NCBI GenBank assembly: GCA_022486935.1
Contig: JAKVJO010000004.1
Coordinates: 1-54,495 of the forward strand
DNA: 54,495 nucleotides
Reading direction: 5' to 3'
Source: Solobacterium sp.
GTDB lineage: Bacteria > Bacillota_I > Bacilli_A > Erysipelotrichales > Erysipelotrichaceae
Shown here: positions 7,124 to 16,294 of the stretch, piece by piece
How the letters are laid out: the number at the start of each line of letters is the position of its first letter
How positions within the stretch are numbered: position 1 is the first letter of the stretch
Program-made: the position numbers and the translations under genes
Notes under the pieces: generated by a model
The model's database searches: none
Told to the model about the DNA's origin: nothing
The model's input: only the letters and a program-made list of their open reading frames with translations

Positions 7124-9238
7124 ATGAAGAAATTTTCACACTGGATTGTCAAACACCGGGTACTGGTATTGATCCTTGCAGTGGTGCTGGCAATCCCATC
7201 TTATTTCATGTATATACACACCCGGGTGAACTACGACATGCTGAGCTATCTGCCCGGCAATATCGACACCATGAAGGGCCAGGATATTCTGGAGAATGAG
7301 TTTGGCAGCGGTGCCTTCAGCATGCTGATCGTAGAAGGCATGCCGGACAAAGATGTATCCGCACTGAAGACCAAAGTTGAAGCAGTAGATCACGTCAAGA
7401 CAGTGATCTGGTATGACTCACTGGCTGATATCTCGATGCCGAAAGAGATGCTGCCGGAAAAGGTGTACAACGCCTTCAACAAGGGCGATGCCACGATGAT
7501 GCTGGTCATCTATGATGACACCTCCTCGGCAGATAACACCATGGATGCAGTCGCCAATATCCGTAAGATCGCCGGCAAGCAGTGTTTCCTGACTGGAACT
7601 ACCCCGGTTGTACTGGATACCAAGAACCTGGCAGACCAGGAAGCACCGGTCTATGTAGGACTGGCAGTGCTGCTGTCAGCCATTGCATTATCCTGCTGTA
7701 TGGACAGCTTCCTGATTCCGTTTATCTTTCTGGCCAGTATCGGGTTTGCCATTATCTATAACCTTGGAACCAACATGTTCCTGGGTTCGATCTCCTATAT
7801 CACCAAGGCAATTGCAGCAGTGCTGCAGCTTGGTGTGACCATGGACTATTCAATCTTTCTCTGGAACTCCTACATGGAACGCAGGGAGTCCGGCAAATCA
7901 CCGGAAGACGCAATGGCCAAGGCAATTGAACTGACCTTCAGCTCGATTGCCGGTTCTTCTACAACGACCATTGCCGGGTTCATTGCCCTGTGCTTCATGA
8001 GTTTCGCGCTGGGTAAAGATCTTGGTATCGTCATGTCCAAGGGTGTTCTGTTCGGACTGATCAGCTGTATTACTATCCTGCCATCAATGATCCTGGTATT
8101 CCACAAGCCGCTGGAGAAGACCAAGCATAAACCGCTGCTGCCGGATATCGGCAAGCTGGCTCCGTTTATCATCAAGCATTACAAGGCACTGCTGGCAATC
8201 TTTATCCTGCTGATGGTGCCATCCATCTATGGATATAAGAACTACAAGACCTACTACAACCTGGACAGTTCCCTGCCAAAAGACATGGAAGGCATTGTGG
8301 CCAACGAGAAACTCCAGGATGAATTTGATATGAACTCCATTCATCTGCTGATGCTTTCAAGCGATGTGCCGGACAAAGATGTACGGACCCTGGCATCGCA
8401 GATGGAGTCAGTAGACGGCGTCAACTGGGTGATCGGCCTGAACACGATCAAGGGTGAATCTGTACCGGAAGAAGTCATTCCGGATGAAATTAAGAACGCG
8501 GCTGAAGATGAAAACTGGCAGCTGATCCTGATCGGCTCCAAGTATCAGGTTGCCAGTGATGAAGTGAATCAGCAGGTAACAGAACTTCAATCACTTGCCA
8601 AGAACTATGACAGTTCCAGCATGCTGATCGGTGAAGCACCATGTACCAAAGATCTGATTGACATCACTGCCAAGGACTTCACTTCAGTTGATTCCGCATC
8701 CATCGGTATTATCTTTGCCATCATCCTGCTGGTATTCGGATCTGTATCGATCCCAATCGTGCTGGTCAGTGTCATTGAACTGTCTATCTTCATCAACATG
8801 GGTATCTGTTACTACACCAACACCACACTGCCATTCATTGCCGGCATTGTCATCAGTACCGTGCAGCTAGGCTCCTGCGTAGACTATGCCATCCTGATGA
8901 CCAACCGGTATCTGTTTGAACGCAGAAGCGGCAAGGATAAGAAAGAGGCAATGACCATAGCGAGCAGTACCTGCTCCAAGTCCATTCTGGTCAGCTCACT
9001 GAGTTTCTTTGCGGCAACGTATGGAGTCGGTATCTACTCCACGATTGATATGATCAGTGCCCTCTGCAAACTGATGGCTCGCGGAGCGCTTCTGAGCATG
9101 GCGTGTGTCATCTTCATCCTGCCGGCATTCCTGCTGGTGTTTGACAAGTTCATCATGGCCTGGACCTGGAAGGGCAGACTGAAGAAAAAAGTGAAAGCGA
9201 AGATTGCTGATCATCAGTCAGCACAGACGGAGGAATAA
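7124..9238 (+). CDS. MMPL/RND-family membrane exporter
   Basis: The product of 704 residues has the duplicated RND/MMPL layout: one membrane helix (WIVKHRVLVLILAVVLAIPSY), an extracellular domain, five helices, then a second helix, a second extracellular domain and a second block of five. Membrane blocks include the VLQLGVTMDYSIFLWN and VQLGSCVDYAILMTNRY segments with the Asp-Tyr pair used for proton coupling. Related proteins export lipids, siderophores or drugs using the proton gradient. ATG 7124 follows GGGGAG by six bases. The gene for a secreted heptad-repeat partner begins five bases after the stop, as is common for YhgE/Pip-type partners. Confidence 0.9.
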   Translation: MKKFSHWIVKHRVLVLILAVVLAIPSYFMYIHTRVNYDMLSYLPGNIDTMKGQDILENEFGSGAFSMLIVEGMPDKDVSALKTKVEAVDHVKTVIWYDSLADISMPKEMLPEKVYNAFNKGDATMMLVIYDDTSSADNTMDAVANIRKIAGKQCFLTGTTPVVLDTKNLADQEAPVYVGLAVLLSAIALSCCMDSFLIPFIFLASIGFAIIYNLGTNMFLGSISYITKAIAAVLQLGVTMDYSIFLWNSYMERRESGKSPEDAMAKAIELTFSSIAGSSTTTIAGFIALCFMSFALGKDLGIVMSKGVLFGLISCITILPSMILVFHKPLEKTKHKPLLPDIGKLAPFIIKHYKALLAIFILLMVPSIYGYKNYKTYYNLDSSLPKDMEGIVANEKLQDEFDMNSIHLLMLSSDVPDKDVRTLASQMESVDGVNWVIGLNTIKGESVPEEVIPDEIKNAAEDENWQLILIGSKYQVASDEVNQQVTELQSLAKNYDSSSMLIGEAPCTKDLIDITAKDFTSVDSASIGIIFAIILLVFGSVSIPIVLVSVIELSIFINMGICYYTNTTLPFIAGIVISTVQLGSCVDYAILMTNRYLFERRSGKDKKEAMTIASSTCSKSILVSSLSFFAATYGVGIYSTIDMISALCKLMARGALLSMACVIFILPAFLLVFDKFIMAWTWKGRLKKKVKAKIADHQSAQTEE

Positions 9239-9243
9239 CAGAT

Positions 9244-11676
9244 ATGAAGAAAAGAACAGTGTTCAGTGCAGTGATTGCAGCCACGATCGTTGCGGCATAC
9301 AGCGGAATCACTCCGGTTGCTGCAGAAGAAACGACAGGTACCGGTGTGACAAAAGATGAAACAGTATATGTCTTTACCGATGCATCAGGATCAGTGACCA
9401 ATACGATTGTCAGTGACTGGCTGAAGAATGAGAGCGGTGAGACCACCATCACTGACAAGAGCGATCTGACCGATATTGAAAATGTCAAAGGCGATGAAAC
9501 GTACAGTCAGGGCAGTGATGGCTCAATTATCTGGAAGGCAGCCGGCAATGATATTTATTACCGGGGGAATTCCAGCAAGCAGGCTCCGGTCAGCATGAAG
9601 ATCACCTATACACTTGATGGCAATAACATTACTGCAGCAGACGCTGCCGGCAAGTCCGGAAAACTGACACTGAATATCAAACTGAGCAACAGCACCTTTA
9701 CCACACAGTCTGTTGACGGTGCTATGAAGCAGGTGTGTGTACCGATCGTAGCTATTGCCGGTGTCATGATGGATTCTGATACATTCACCAACATCACCTG
9801 TGACAGCGGAACACTGCAGTCGGATGCGGCCAACCAGATTGTTGCAGCAGTGATGTTGCCGGGCATGAAGCAGTGCCTTGGATCCAATCTGACCGGTGAT
9901 CTTTCCTCTGTAAATTCGTATCTCAAAGATGAATTCACGATTGAAGCAGATGTTACAAACTTCAAGACGCCGACAATCCTGATGACCTGCTCTACCAGCA
10001 TTGATGATCTTAAAGAAGAAACCAAGACAACGGATCTTTCCAGCGTCATGTCTGACCTGGATGATCTGAAGTCAGCGACCAATGAACTGATCAGTGGGGC
10101 CAAGAGTCTCTATGATGGAACTGTCACACTGGATAACGGTGCCAGTGATCTGCAGTCCGGCGCCCAGCAGCTGGCTGATGGACTTGGTACATTGAACTCC
10201 AACAGCGATGCACTGAACTCCGGTGCACAGCAGATCGCAGACGGTATCCTGACAACTGCCAATTCACAGCTGAATGCTGCAGGTCTGGAATCTGTTACCT
10301 GGGATAATTACGCAGATAAAATCTCTGAGTATCTTGGCGTGACTGATGCAATGCGGGCAGCCGCAAAGCAGCAGATTCTGTCGCAGGTCAATCAGACTCT
10401 GACTTCCCAGGGAAAATCAACAATTGATGAATCTAAGTTGGATCTTCTGCTGTACATGGCAGCCGCGCATAATGATACGTCCAAAGATCTGGCAGGCAAT
10501 CTTCTTGCGCAGAGTGTTAACGCAACTGCAGCACTTAATGCGGCAACAGATGTACAAAATGCACAGACACACGCTGAAGCAATTGGAACTGGTGATTTCA
10601 CGCATATTACTTCTCTGCTGGCAGCAGCCAGAACGGAAGCGGCTGCAGCAACACCAACAGCTGAGCAGCTTGCGGCAACTGAGGCATCCATACTGACTCA
10701 GATCAAGACGGCAGCAGGCAACTCGATAGATGATGATACTGCAAAGAAGGTTCTCTATTATTCAGCAGCCAATTATGGAGCGGCCGCACTTTCAAGCGCA
10801 AACCTTGGATCTTCGTTAGCCGCTGTGTCAGGCGGTGCACAGGTTGACATGACACTTGAAGCTACGATCAATATGGTAACCAGCGTAGAAACTGCTGCAT
10901 ACCAGGCAACAATTGCAGATGCTTCACAGACACCGGACAGCACGATTTATGCAGGCGTGGTTAGTGAACTGAAGACCATGAATTCTTCACTGGATGATTC
11001 GACTTGTGCTGTTTTGATTACCTATGCAGGCGAGCACTATGTTTCAACAGACTCACTGGTGAATAATCTGACCTCAGCCGCAGCCGTTGTCAGTAACGCC
11101 AATTCAGTGCTTACTGATCAGAGTGAGTATACTACGGCACATGGTCAGCAGATTATCAAAGGGGTACTGACCTCTGCAGTACAGAGCGACTCCTCTACCA
11201 TGGGTTCATTGAATACACTGCTCAGCACATTGAACAGCGTGCAGACATTTGTCAGCGGAGTAAATGAATATACTGCCGGCGTATCAACTGCATACAATGG
11301 CGCACTGCAGCTGAAGAATGGAACAGACTCTTTGAAGTCAGGCACCACAGAATTGGAAGATGGCGCCAAGGATCTGTATGATGGAATCCAGAAGTACAAT
11401 ACCGACGGTATCTCCAAACTGACAGACAGTTCTGATATCAAGAACCTGGAAAAGCTTGGCGGCATGGTTGAAGCGGTCGCCGATAAGGCAACTGAATACA
11501 ACAACTATTCCGGTCTGGCAGATGGCATGGATGGCAAGGTGGTCTTTATCTACAAGGTTGCAGAAGTGGATGCGCCTGAGGCAACGGCGACTGCCACGGC
11601 AGACGCTTCTTCCAGTGATTCCAGCAGCAGTTCAAATGGATTCTGGAACTGGCTGACTAGTCTTTTCAAAAAGTAA
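9244..11676 (+). CDS. Secreted YhgE/Pip-like heptad-repeat protein, MMPL partner
   Basis: The product of 810 residues has a signal peptide (MKKRTVFSAVIAATIVAAYS, cleavage near VAAEE). The N-terminal region to about 260 is beta-rich. It is followed by repeats with the pattern of YhgE/Pip proteins, such as LDNGASDLQSGAQQLADGLG and LKNGTDSLKSGTTELEDGAK. The middle, about 340-640, is Ala-rich and helical. The C terminus carries a Ser/Thr/Ala spacer and ends WNWLTSLFKK, which may associate with the membrane. No LPXTG motif is present. Such proteins often lie beside MMPL exporters and may act as an external adaptor. The exact role is unknown. Confidence 0.75.
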   Translation: MKKRTVFSAVIAATIVAAYSGITPVAAEETTGTGVTKDETVYVFTDASGSVTNTIVSDWLKNESGETTITDKSDLTDIENVKGDETYSQGSDGSIIWKAAGNDIYYRGNSSKQAPVSMKITYTLDGNNITAADAAGKSGKLTLNIKLSNSTFTTQSVDGAMKQVCVPIVAIAGVMMDSDTFTNITCDSGTLQSDAANQIVAAVMLPGMKQCLGSNLTGDLSSVNSYLKDEFTIEADVTNFKTPTILMTCSTSIDDLKEETKTTDLSSVMSDLDDLKSATNELISGAKSLYDGTVTLDNGASDLQSGAQQLADGLGTLNSNSDALNSGAQQIADGILTTANSQLNAAGLESVTWDNYADKISEYLGVTDAMRAAAKQQILSQVNQTLTSQGKSTIDESKLDLLLYMAAAHNDTSKDLAGNLLAQSVNATAALNAATDVQNAQTHAEAIGTGDFTHITSLLAAARTEAAAATPTAEQLAATEASILTQIKTAAGNSIDDDTAKKVLYYSAANYGAAALSSANLGSSLAAVSGGAQVDMTLEATINMVTSVETAAYQATIADASQTPDSTIYAGVVSELKTMNSSLDDSTCAVLITYAGEHYVSTDSLVNNLTSAAAVVSNANSVLTDQSEYTTAHGQQIIKGVLTSAVQSDSSTMGSLNTLLSTLNSVQTFVSGVNEYTAGVSTAYNGALQLKNGTDSLKSGTTELEDGAKDLYDGIQKYNTDGISKLTDSSDIKNLEKLGGMVEAVADKATEYNNYSGLADGMDGKVVFIYKVAEVDAPEATATATADASSSDSSSSSNGFWNWLTSLFKK

Positions 11677-11687
11677 TATGCATGATG

Positions 11688-11721
11688 CAGAGGTACTGGC
11701 TGACGGTATCTCTGTTTTATT
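11688..11721 (+). terminator. Terminator of the MMPL operon
   Basis: CAGAGGTAC and GTATCTCTG pair (one G-U) and are followed by TTTTATTG. Confidence 0.7.
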
Positions 11722-11769
11722 GTCCCTCCATCTTCAGAATCTGATATGATTAGCCGGCGAGGGGATTGT

Positions 11770-12417
11770 ATGAAGAAAACAGGACTGATCTTTGACGTAG
11801 ATGGAACGTTGTGCGACAGCACAGATGTCATGAAGCTGGCATGGAATGAAATACTGGATAAAGCACCATACAAGCATGTGACAATGACCCGTGAGTTTAT
11901 CTCACAGTATATGGGCAAACCAATGGATGACTGGGCAAGGGCAGTGCTTCCCGGAACACCGATTGAACTGAGCTATCCCATTATGGAACAGTGCTGCGAA
12001 CAGGAATATGTAGAGATCAAACGGATCGGCACACAGCTGTATCCGGGCGTCTATGAAGCATTCAAAGAATTATCTGAGAAGTATCATCTTTATATCCTGT
12101 CCAACTGCGGCGGCGGGTATATTGAGTTGGTCATGCAGTGTGCAGGAATTGAGCAGTATGTGGATTCTCATCTCTGTTATGGAGATACCAATCTGGATAA
12201 ACCGGAGAACATCAAACTGCTGGTCAAACGTGAAGAACTGACTGAGTGCGCTTATGTCGGGGATACTGCAAGAGATGAAGAAAGCTGCAAGGAAGCAGGG
12301 GTTCCGTTCATCTATGCAACATATGGATTTGGTGAAGTGAAAGACGCAGCATATCAGATCAATGAAATGAAAGAACTAAAAGATGTAGCAGAAAGACTGT
12401 TCGCTGATCTTCATTGA
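11770..12417 (+). CDS. HAD-superfamily phosphatase (phosphoglycolate phosphatase-like)
   Basis: The product of 215 residues has all HAD motifs: DVDGTLCDS (motif I nucleophile Asp), LSNCGGGY (motif II), KPENIK (motif III Lys) and YVGDTARDEESC (motif IV). The helical cap between motifs I and II puts it in the beta-phosphoglucomutase/PGP subgroup. The substrate cannot be told from sequence. ATG 11770 follows GAGGGGA, whereas upstream ATG 11746 lacks a ribosome site. A TATGAT box near 11741 may be its -10. The zinc-ribbon membrane protein gene starts 37 bases downstream. Confidence 0.9.
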   Translation: MKKTGLIFDVDGTLCDSTDVMKLAWNEILDKAPYKHVTMTREFISQYMGKPMDDWARAVLPGTPIELSYPIMEQCCEQEYVEIKRIGTQLYPGVYEAFKELSEKYHLYILSNCGGGYIELVMQCAGIEQYVDSHLCYGDTNLDKPENIKLLVKREELTECAYVGDTARDEESCKEAGVPFIYATYGFGEVKDAAYQINEMKELKDVAERLFADLH

Positions 12418-12454
12418 AAGAACTATAATTTTTAGGAATTATGGAGGTAAAACA

Positions 12455-12994
12455 ATGAAGAAAGTTTATATCTGCAAGAAATGTGGGAAAGTGGTAATCA
12501 GCGACAACATGACTGAAAAATTCTGCACGGCTGATGGCGGTCAGTACGTGGATACGGGAATCAGTGAAGATGCCTGGAATGCCATGGACGAGAATGGAAG
12601 AAACACCATTATCAACGCCAATAAAGAAGTAGATCATAAAGAACAGATCAATAAAGCAGTAGACTCAGCCAGTGCAGCGGCCAAGACTGCCGGAGAAAAC
12701 ATCAGCGCTGCCGCAAAAACAGCAAGTGCAGGAATCAAAGAGACCTATGAGAAGTCTTCTGTGCTGTATAACAACATTGGCAGTAAGATCTGTACGCTGG
12801 CAAGAGTGGTTGCCTGGATTGGCATTATCCTGAGTGTCATTGTGGGCCTGGTTACCTTTGCGACAGCTGGATTCTTCAGCGGGTTAATGGTGATCATCAT
12901 CGGTGCGCTCACTTCCTGGATCAGTTCCATGGCACTGTATGGTTTCGGCCATTTGATCCTGAGAACAGATGAGATCGCAGATAAGATCAGATAA
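12455..12994 (+). CDS. Zinc-ribbon-start membrane protein of unknown function
   Basis: The product of 179 residues begins with a rubredoxin-like knuckle (YICKKCGKVV, then a Cys in FCTADGG). A charged, Ala-rich helical stretch follows (about 65-105), then two hydrophobic segments (about 113-135 and 138-160) likely to span the membrane. The family is not recognised. It has a strong GGAGG ribosome site and is followed by a terminator. It may be a small membrane sensor or an envelope protein. Confidence 0.75.
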   Translation: MKKVYICKKCGKVVISDNMTEKFCTADGGQYVDTGISEDAWNAMDENGRNTIINANKEVDHKEQINKAVDSASAAAKTAGENISAAAKTASAGIKETYEKSSVLYNNIGSKICTLARVVAWIGIILSVIVGLVTFATAGFFSGLMVIIIGALTSWISSMALYGFGHLILRTDEIADKIR

Positions 12995-13014
12995 ACAGTT
13001 CATTGGAAGTGAGA

Positions 13015-13052
13015 GACTCTCAAATCCTGATCAGGATCCGGGAGTCTTTTTA
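13015..13052 (+). terminator. Rho-independent terminator
   Basis: GACTCTC pairs with GGGAGTC around a second hairpin that is itself a perfect palindrome, ATCCTGATCAGGAT. TTTTTAT follows. Confidence 0.8.
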
Positions 13053-13092
13053 TATGAAAAAGGAACTGGCCCTGAAGACCAATTCCTGTAAA

Positions 13093-13749
13093 TTATCGAG
13101 ATTCTTCTGAAGATGCTTTATGCAGATAACGGTAGATTGTCGGTTCAGAGATATCCAGCTGACTGGCAATCTCTTTGATTGCGCCTTTCATTCCAACGAC
13201 ACCCTGATCAGCAAGATCCAGTACAACATCTGTTTTCTCAGCAGGAGTCATGCGCTTTGGCGGAATGCCTGTCTTCTGGATTGCCGTACTGACATAGGTA
13301 GAGAGTATTTCCCCAATAGGTACGGTATCCAGGTTCTCTTTGACTTCAGTATCTGAAGCTGACAGGTTGAATTGCTGCTCAACAGTATCCAGCATGGATT
13401 TGAAATTCGTCAATGCACTGATGTCGCGGTTAATGCAGAGAAAGCCGATCAACTGATCTTCATTCTTTATGAAGTAAGTGCTGGAAACAAAGTTTTTTCC
13501 TTTGCCGGTACCTTCATAGTTTGTAATGAAATCTTTGGTTTTGTACTCACCGCTTGTCGCTATGGCTTTGGCAAGCTCTGTCATTGGGCTTCCAACGACT
13601 CTGCCGGAATGAAATCCATTGGCAATGGCAATGACAGAATGTTCCGGGTTGGTCACATCATGGACCAGCACTTCTGCGCTGGGCCCGCAGAACTGTGCGA
13701 TAAAGGGAACCATCTCTAAGTAAATTTTGAGAATTTCTTCGTTCTTCAT
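13093..13749 (-). CDS. YheO/DauR-type PAS-HTH transcriptional regulator
   Basis: The product of 218 residues has the YheO-like PAS domain (residues about 1-120: HDVTNPEHSVIAIANGFHSGR, KNFVSSTYFI, GFLCINRD) and a C-terminal HTH_22 domain (about 155-215: GAIKEIASQLDISEPTIYRYLHK). Family members include DauR, a regulator of D-arginine catabolism. It is divergent from a RidA, permease, C-S lyase and redoxin operon, so that operon is its likely target. The inducer is probably an amino acid or its degradation product. GAGG lies nine bases before the ATG. An upstream 7-5-7 palindrome at 13778 may be an operator. Confidence 0.85.
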   Translation of the reverse strand: MKNEEILKIYLEMVPFIAQFCGPSAEVLVHDVTNPEHSVIAIANGFHSGRVVGSPMTELAKAIATSGEYKTKDFITNYEGTGKGKNFVSSTYFIKNEDQLIGFLCINRDISALTNFKSMLDTVEQQFNLSASDTEVKENLDTVPIGEILSTYVSTAIQKTGIPPKRMTPAEKTDVVLDLADQGVVGMKGAIKEIASQLDISEPTIYRYLHKASSEESR

Positions 13750-13777
13750 AATACATTCCTCACATATCTAATAAGCA

Positions 13778-13796
13778 TTTTATCACAAAGATAAAA
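13778..13796. promoter_or_regulatory. Palindrome upstream of the YheO-type regulator
   Basis: TTTTATC-ACAAA-GATAAAA is a perfect inverted repeat 29 bases upstream of the regulator's start codon. It is a candidate autoregulatory operator. Confidence 0.5.
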
Positions 13797-13869
13797 GTGG
13801 ATGGCTTATTTGGCATGAAAAGGCGACATAGAGCGTGTTGTGCCTAGAAGCGTGCATATAGCCTCAATT

Positions 13870-14050
13870 TGCTGACATGGCAATAGCAAAATCAGAAAAA
13901 TTATGAATATAGAAAAATAAATTAAAAAACAATGCAAAAAATGCAAATTAGAAGAGAGTAATTAAATAAATATTTAAAAAACAAGAAAATAAATGAAAAA
14001 GTTAATTGAAAAGTGAAATTTATGACTCTATACTTCTACCATAATTTCTG
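13870..14050. other. AT-rich promoter region of the RidA operon
   Basis: This stretch is much richer in A and T than the rest of the window, with many A-tracts. It lies upstream of a promoter at 14006-14034. Curved or H-NS-like/UP-element DNA, or recent acquisition, are possible readings. Confidence 0.5.
14006..14034 (+). promoter_or_regulatory. Sigma-70 promoter of the RidA operon leader
   Basis: TTGAAA and TATACT are spaced 17 bases. Transcription would start near 14041, about 430 bases upstream of ridA. Confidence 0.7.
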
Positions 14051-14064
14051 AAAGGAGAATTATG

Positions 14065-14199
14065 ATGAAAAAGAAAGAAAATAACGATCTCGGGTATTAC
14101 ATTGCACCTGGATTTCTCTACGGAAATGATTGGAAAGTGCCTATATATCGGCAAAATGATAAATTTTTAGTTAAATTGATAAATAGTATTGCAATGTAA
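14065..14199 (+). CDS. Small ORF of 44 codons in the RidA operon leader
   Basis: ATG 14065 (or 14062) has AGGAG seven (or four) bases upstream and lies about 24 bases after the predicted transcript start. The product begins MKKKENNDLGYYIAPGF and ends LINSIAM. No family is recognised and no signal peptide or clear membrane segment is seen. It may be a regulatory leader peptide or a small protein of its own. Its strong ribosome site is the main support. Confidence 0.45.
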   Translation: MKKKENNDLGYYIAPGFLYGNDWKVPIYRQNDKFLVKLINSIAM

Positions 14200-14272
14200 C
14201 CGCATACATGATAAAACGTTAGTAGAAGTGATAAGAAAATTATCGCTTTGCTGAGATGACAGTTAAAACACG

Positions 14273-14303
14273 ACTCAGTAGACCATATGTGATTTGACTG
14301 AGT
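14273..14303. repeat. Inverted repeat in the RidA leader
   Basis: ACTCAGT and ACTGAGT flank a 17-base spacer. It could be an operator for the YheO-type regulator or an RNA hairpin. Confidence 0.4.
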
Positions 14304-14319
14304 ATCCTGGGAAAGAGTT

Positions 14320-14454
14320 ATGACAGGACCAAATATCTCGATTGTTGTATTACGAAGCAAAAGCAGGTTTCTAAATCTGGATATCTCTCGAAAATTTGGA
14401 CAGTGCACGGTCCATGTTCTAACGAGTGATGAAGTAACAAGATCCACAAACTGA
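14320..14454 (+). CDS. Possible second small ORF (44 codons) before ridA
   Basis: ATG 14320 with a weak purine-rich site (GGGAAAGAG) opens a 44-codon frame ending 19 bases before ridA. The product starts MTGPNISIVVLRSKSRF. No family is recognised. It could be a chance frame or a decayed gene. Confidence 0.3.
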   Translation: MTGPNISIVVLRSKSRFLNLDISRKFGQCTVHVLTSDEVTRSTN

Positions 14455-14473
14455 TAGAAGAGGAGGCGAACGA

Positions 14474-14860
14474 ATGAAAAAGGGTATCAGCACAAACGCT
14501 GCACCAGCAGCAATTGGTCCGTATTCCCAGGGAATTGAAAGTACTGGAAGAACGGCATATGTATCTGGGCAGCTCCCGATTGATTCTACGACCGGCAAAA
14601 TTGCAGGAGAAGACATTGTCAGTCAGACGGAACAGTCCATTAAGAATGTAGAAGCAATTCTTAATGCAACGGGAATGACTCTGGACGAGGTGGTAAAGAC
14701 TACAGTTCTGCTGGCAGACATCAATGATTTCAAGGCAATGAATGAAGTATACGCAAAACACTTCAAGGGAACCTGCCCAGCCAGAGCTGCATTTCAGGTA
14801 GCAGCACTGCCGATGGGGGCTAAGGTTGAGATTGAAGCTATCGCAGTGAAGGACTGCTAA
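14474..14860 (+). CDS. ridA: RidA reactive enamine/imine deaminase
   Basis: The product of 128 residues is a full-length YjgF/YER057c/UK114 protein with GPYSQG, YVSGQLPID, and the active-site segment CPARAAFQVA in which Arg104 binds the substrate carboxylate. RidA hydrolyses 2-aminoacrylate and related imines formed by PLP enzymes, protecting other PLP enzymes from damage. Here it is the first recognised gene of an operon with a permease, a PLP C-S lyase and a redoxin. That fits, since the lyase would release aminoacrylate. AGAGGAGG lies directly upstream of the start codon. Confidence 0.95.
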   Translation: MKKGISTNAAPAAIGPYSQGIESTGRTAYVSGQLPIDSTTGKIAGEDIVSQTEQSIKNVEAILNATGMTLDEVVKTTVLLADINDFKAMNEVYAKHFKGTCPARAAFQVAALPMGAKVEIEAIAVKDC

Positions 14861-14870
14861 AGGGGTATTT

Positions 14871-16253
14871 ATGAATGAAGAGAAAGGCAAAAAACTAAAT
14901 CTCTGGAACCTGGTCGGCTTGGGACTGGGCGGAGCAATCGGAACTGGAATTTTCGTTCTATTGGGCTACGGTATTGCATACACTGGACGTTCAATCATCT
15001 GGGTTGTGATGATTGGTTGCTTCTTTATGTTACTGGCATATTGGTACAACCTCGTAATGCCGACAATGTTTGTGCTCAAAGGCGGCGACTACAGTATGAA
15101 AACGATGCTGTTCAGTCCTCTGCTCACTGGCGCAAGCGCATGGATGGTAATTATTAATGGATTTGCATTTGCGAGTTATGCGATTGCTGTTACAAGTTAT
15201 CTGTGTGTGGTATTTCCAGCGTTGACCCAATATTCAACAATTGTGTCTGTAATAGTTGCCACACTGTTCTATGCATCATCAATCAAGGGATCAAGATTCA
15301 TCACGATTCTTGAAAATATCATGACGGTGGTCCTGATTGCAGCATTGGTTCTGTTCGTTGTATTTGGTATTCCAAAGGTTGATGTTGGAACATTCTTCGG
15401 TTCATCAGATGGTGGATTCTTCCACGGTGGATTCTCTGGATTTATAAGCGCCATTGCCGTAATGGGCTGGGCTTGCCAGGGAACTACAATGGGCCCGATC
15501 GCGATGGCGGCAGTTACTGAAAAGCCTAAGAAGACGATTGCAAAGAGTATCGTTATCATTACCTGCTTGCTCGCTGTCGTTTATGGCTTGGTAGCATTCG
15601 TTGCCGGTGGCGTTCTTCCGTATGATCAGATTGCTGGTGCAAACCTCAGTGTTACTGCTGAAGCAATCTTCCCTGCAGGCTTATATTTGTTCTTCGTAGT
15701 AGGCGGCGGTATCGGTGCAATTGCTACTTCAATGCTTGGTGGCATAGCAATGATGCGTTATCCGACCATTCAGGTTGCTGAAGATGGCTGGCTGCCTGCA
15801 GTATTCAAAAAGACAACAAAGAGTGGTTATCCTTACGTTACATACGGGGTTCTGTATCTTCTGACAATTGTTCCGATCATTCTCGGTATGAGCCTTGACT
15901 CTGTCGTTTCTCTGGTCATGATTCCGACGATGCTCATGAATATGTATATGAACATGGCTTGCATAACACTTCCGAAGAAATTCCCGGAACAGTGGGCTAA
16001 GCGTTCAATGAAGATGCCGATATGGTTCTATAATATCTGCTGCGTAGTTGGCACAGTCTGTGCAGGTATCGTCGCATATAATCTGTTTGTTGACCTTACT
16101 GCTACAACAGCATTGGCGACTGTGGCTATCGTAGTTCTCCTGCTGTTCCTGTCCTGGCTGAGATTGAAGCAGGGCGCAGTATCCAAAGATGATATTGCCG
16201 CAAAGAAGCAGGCTGTCCTTGAAGAAGCAATTGCTGCAGATACTGAAGATTAA
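14871..16253 (+). CDS. APC-superfamily amino-acid permease
   Basis: The product of 460 residues has about 12 hydrophobic segments. The first carries the APC signature GLGLGGAIGTGIFVLLGYG, the unwound helix of the LeuT fold. A second conserved stretch is MGWACQGTTMGPIAMAAVTEKPKKTI. The C terminus is cytoplasmic and charged. It imports or exchanges an amino acid. Position in an operon with a C-S lyase and RidA suggests a sulfur-containing or beta-substituted amino acid such as cystathionine, cysteine or cystine, but this is inference. It begins 10 bases after ridA. Confidence 0.9.
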   Translation: MNEEKGKKLNLWNLVGLGLGGAIGTGIFVLLGYGIAYTGRSIIWVVMIGCFFMLLAYWYNLVMPTMFVLKGGDYSMKTMLFSPLLTGASAWMVIINGFAFASYAIAVTSYLCVVFPALTQYSTIVSVIVATLFYASSIKGSRFITILENIMTVVLIAALVLFVVFGIPKVDVGTFFGSSDGGFFHGGFSGFISAIAVMGWACQGTTMGPIAMAAVTEKPKKTIAKSIVIITCLLAVVYGLVAFVAGGVLPYDQIAGANLSVTAEAIFPAGLYLFFVVGGGIGAIATSMLGGIAMMRYPTIQVAEDGWLPAVFKKTTKSGYPYVTYGVLYLLTIVPIILGMSLDSVVSLVMIPTMLMNMYMNMACITLPKKFPEQWAKRSMKMPIWFYNICCVVGTVCAGIVAYNLFVDLTATTALATVAIVVLLLFLSWLRLKQGAVSKDDIAAKKQAVLEEAIAADTED

Positions 16254-16294
16254 CTAAAATAGTCATTAAAAAAGAAAAGGAAGGTAAATAAAAA

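Noticed and set aside
14118-14447. Minus-strand ORF in the RidA leader
   Set aside because: It has no ribosome site and opposes the predicted promoter and both small ORFs.
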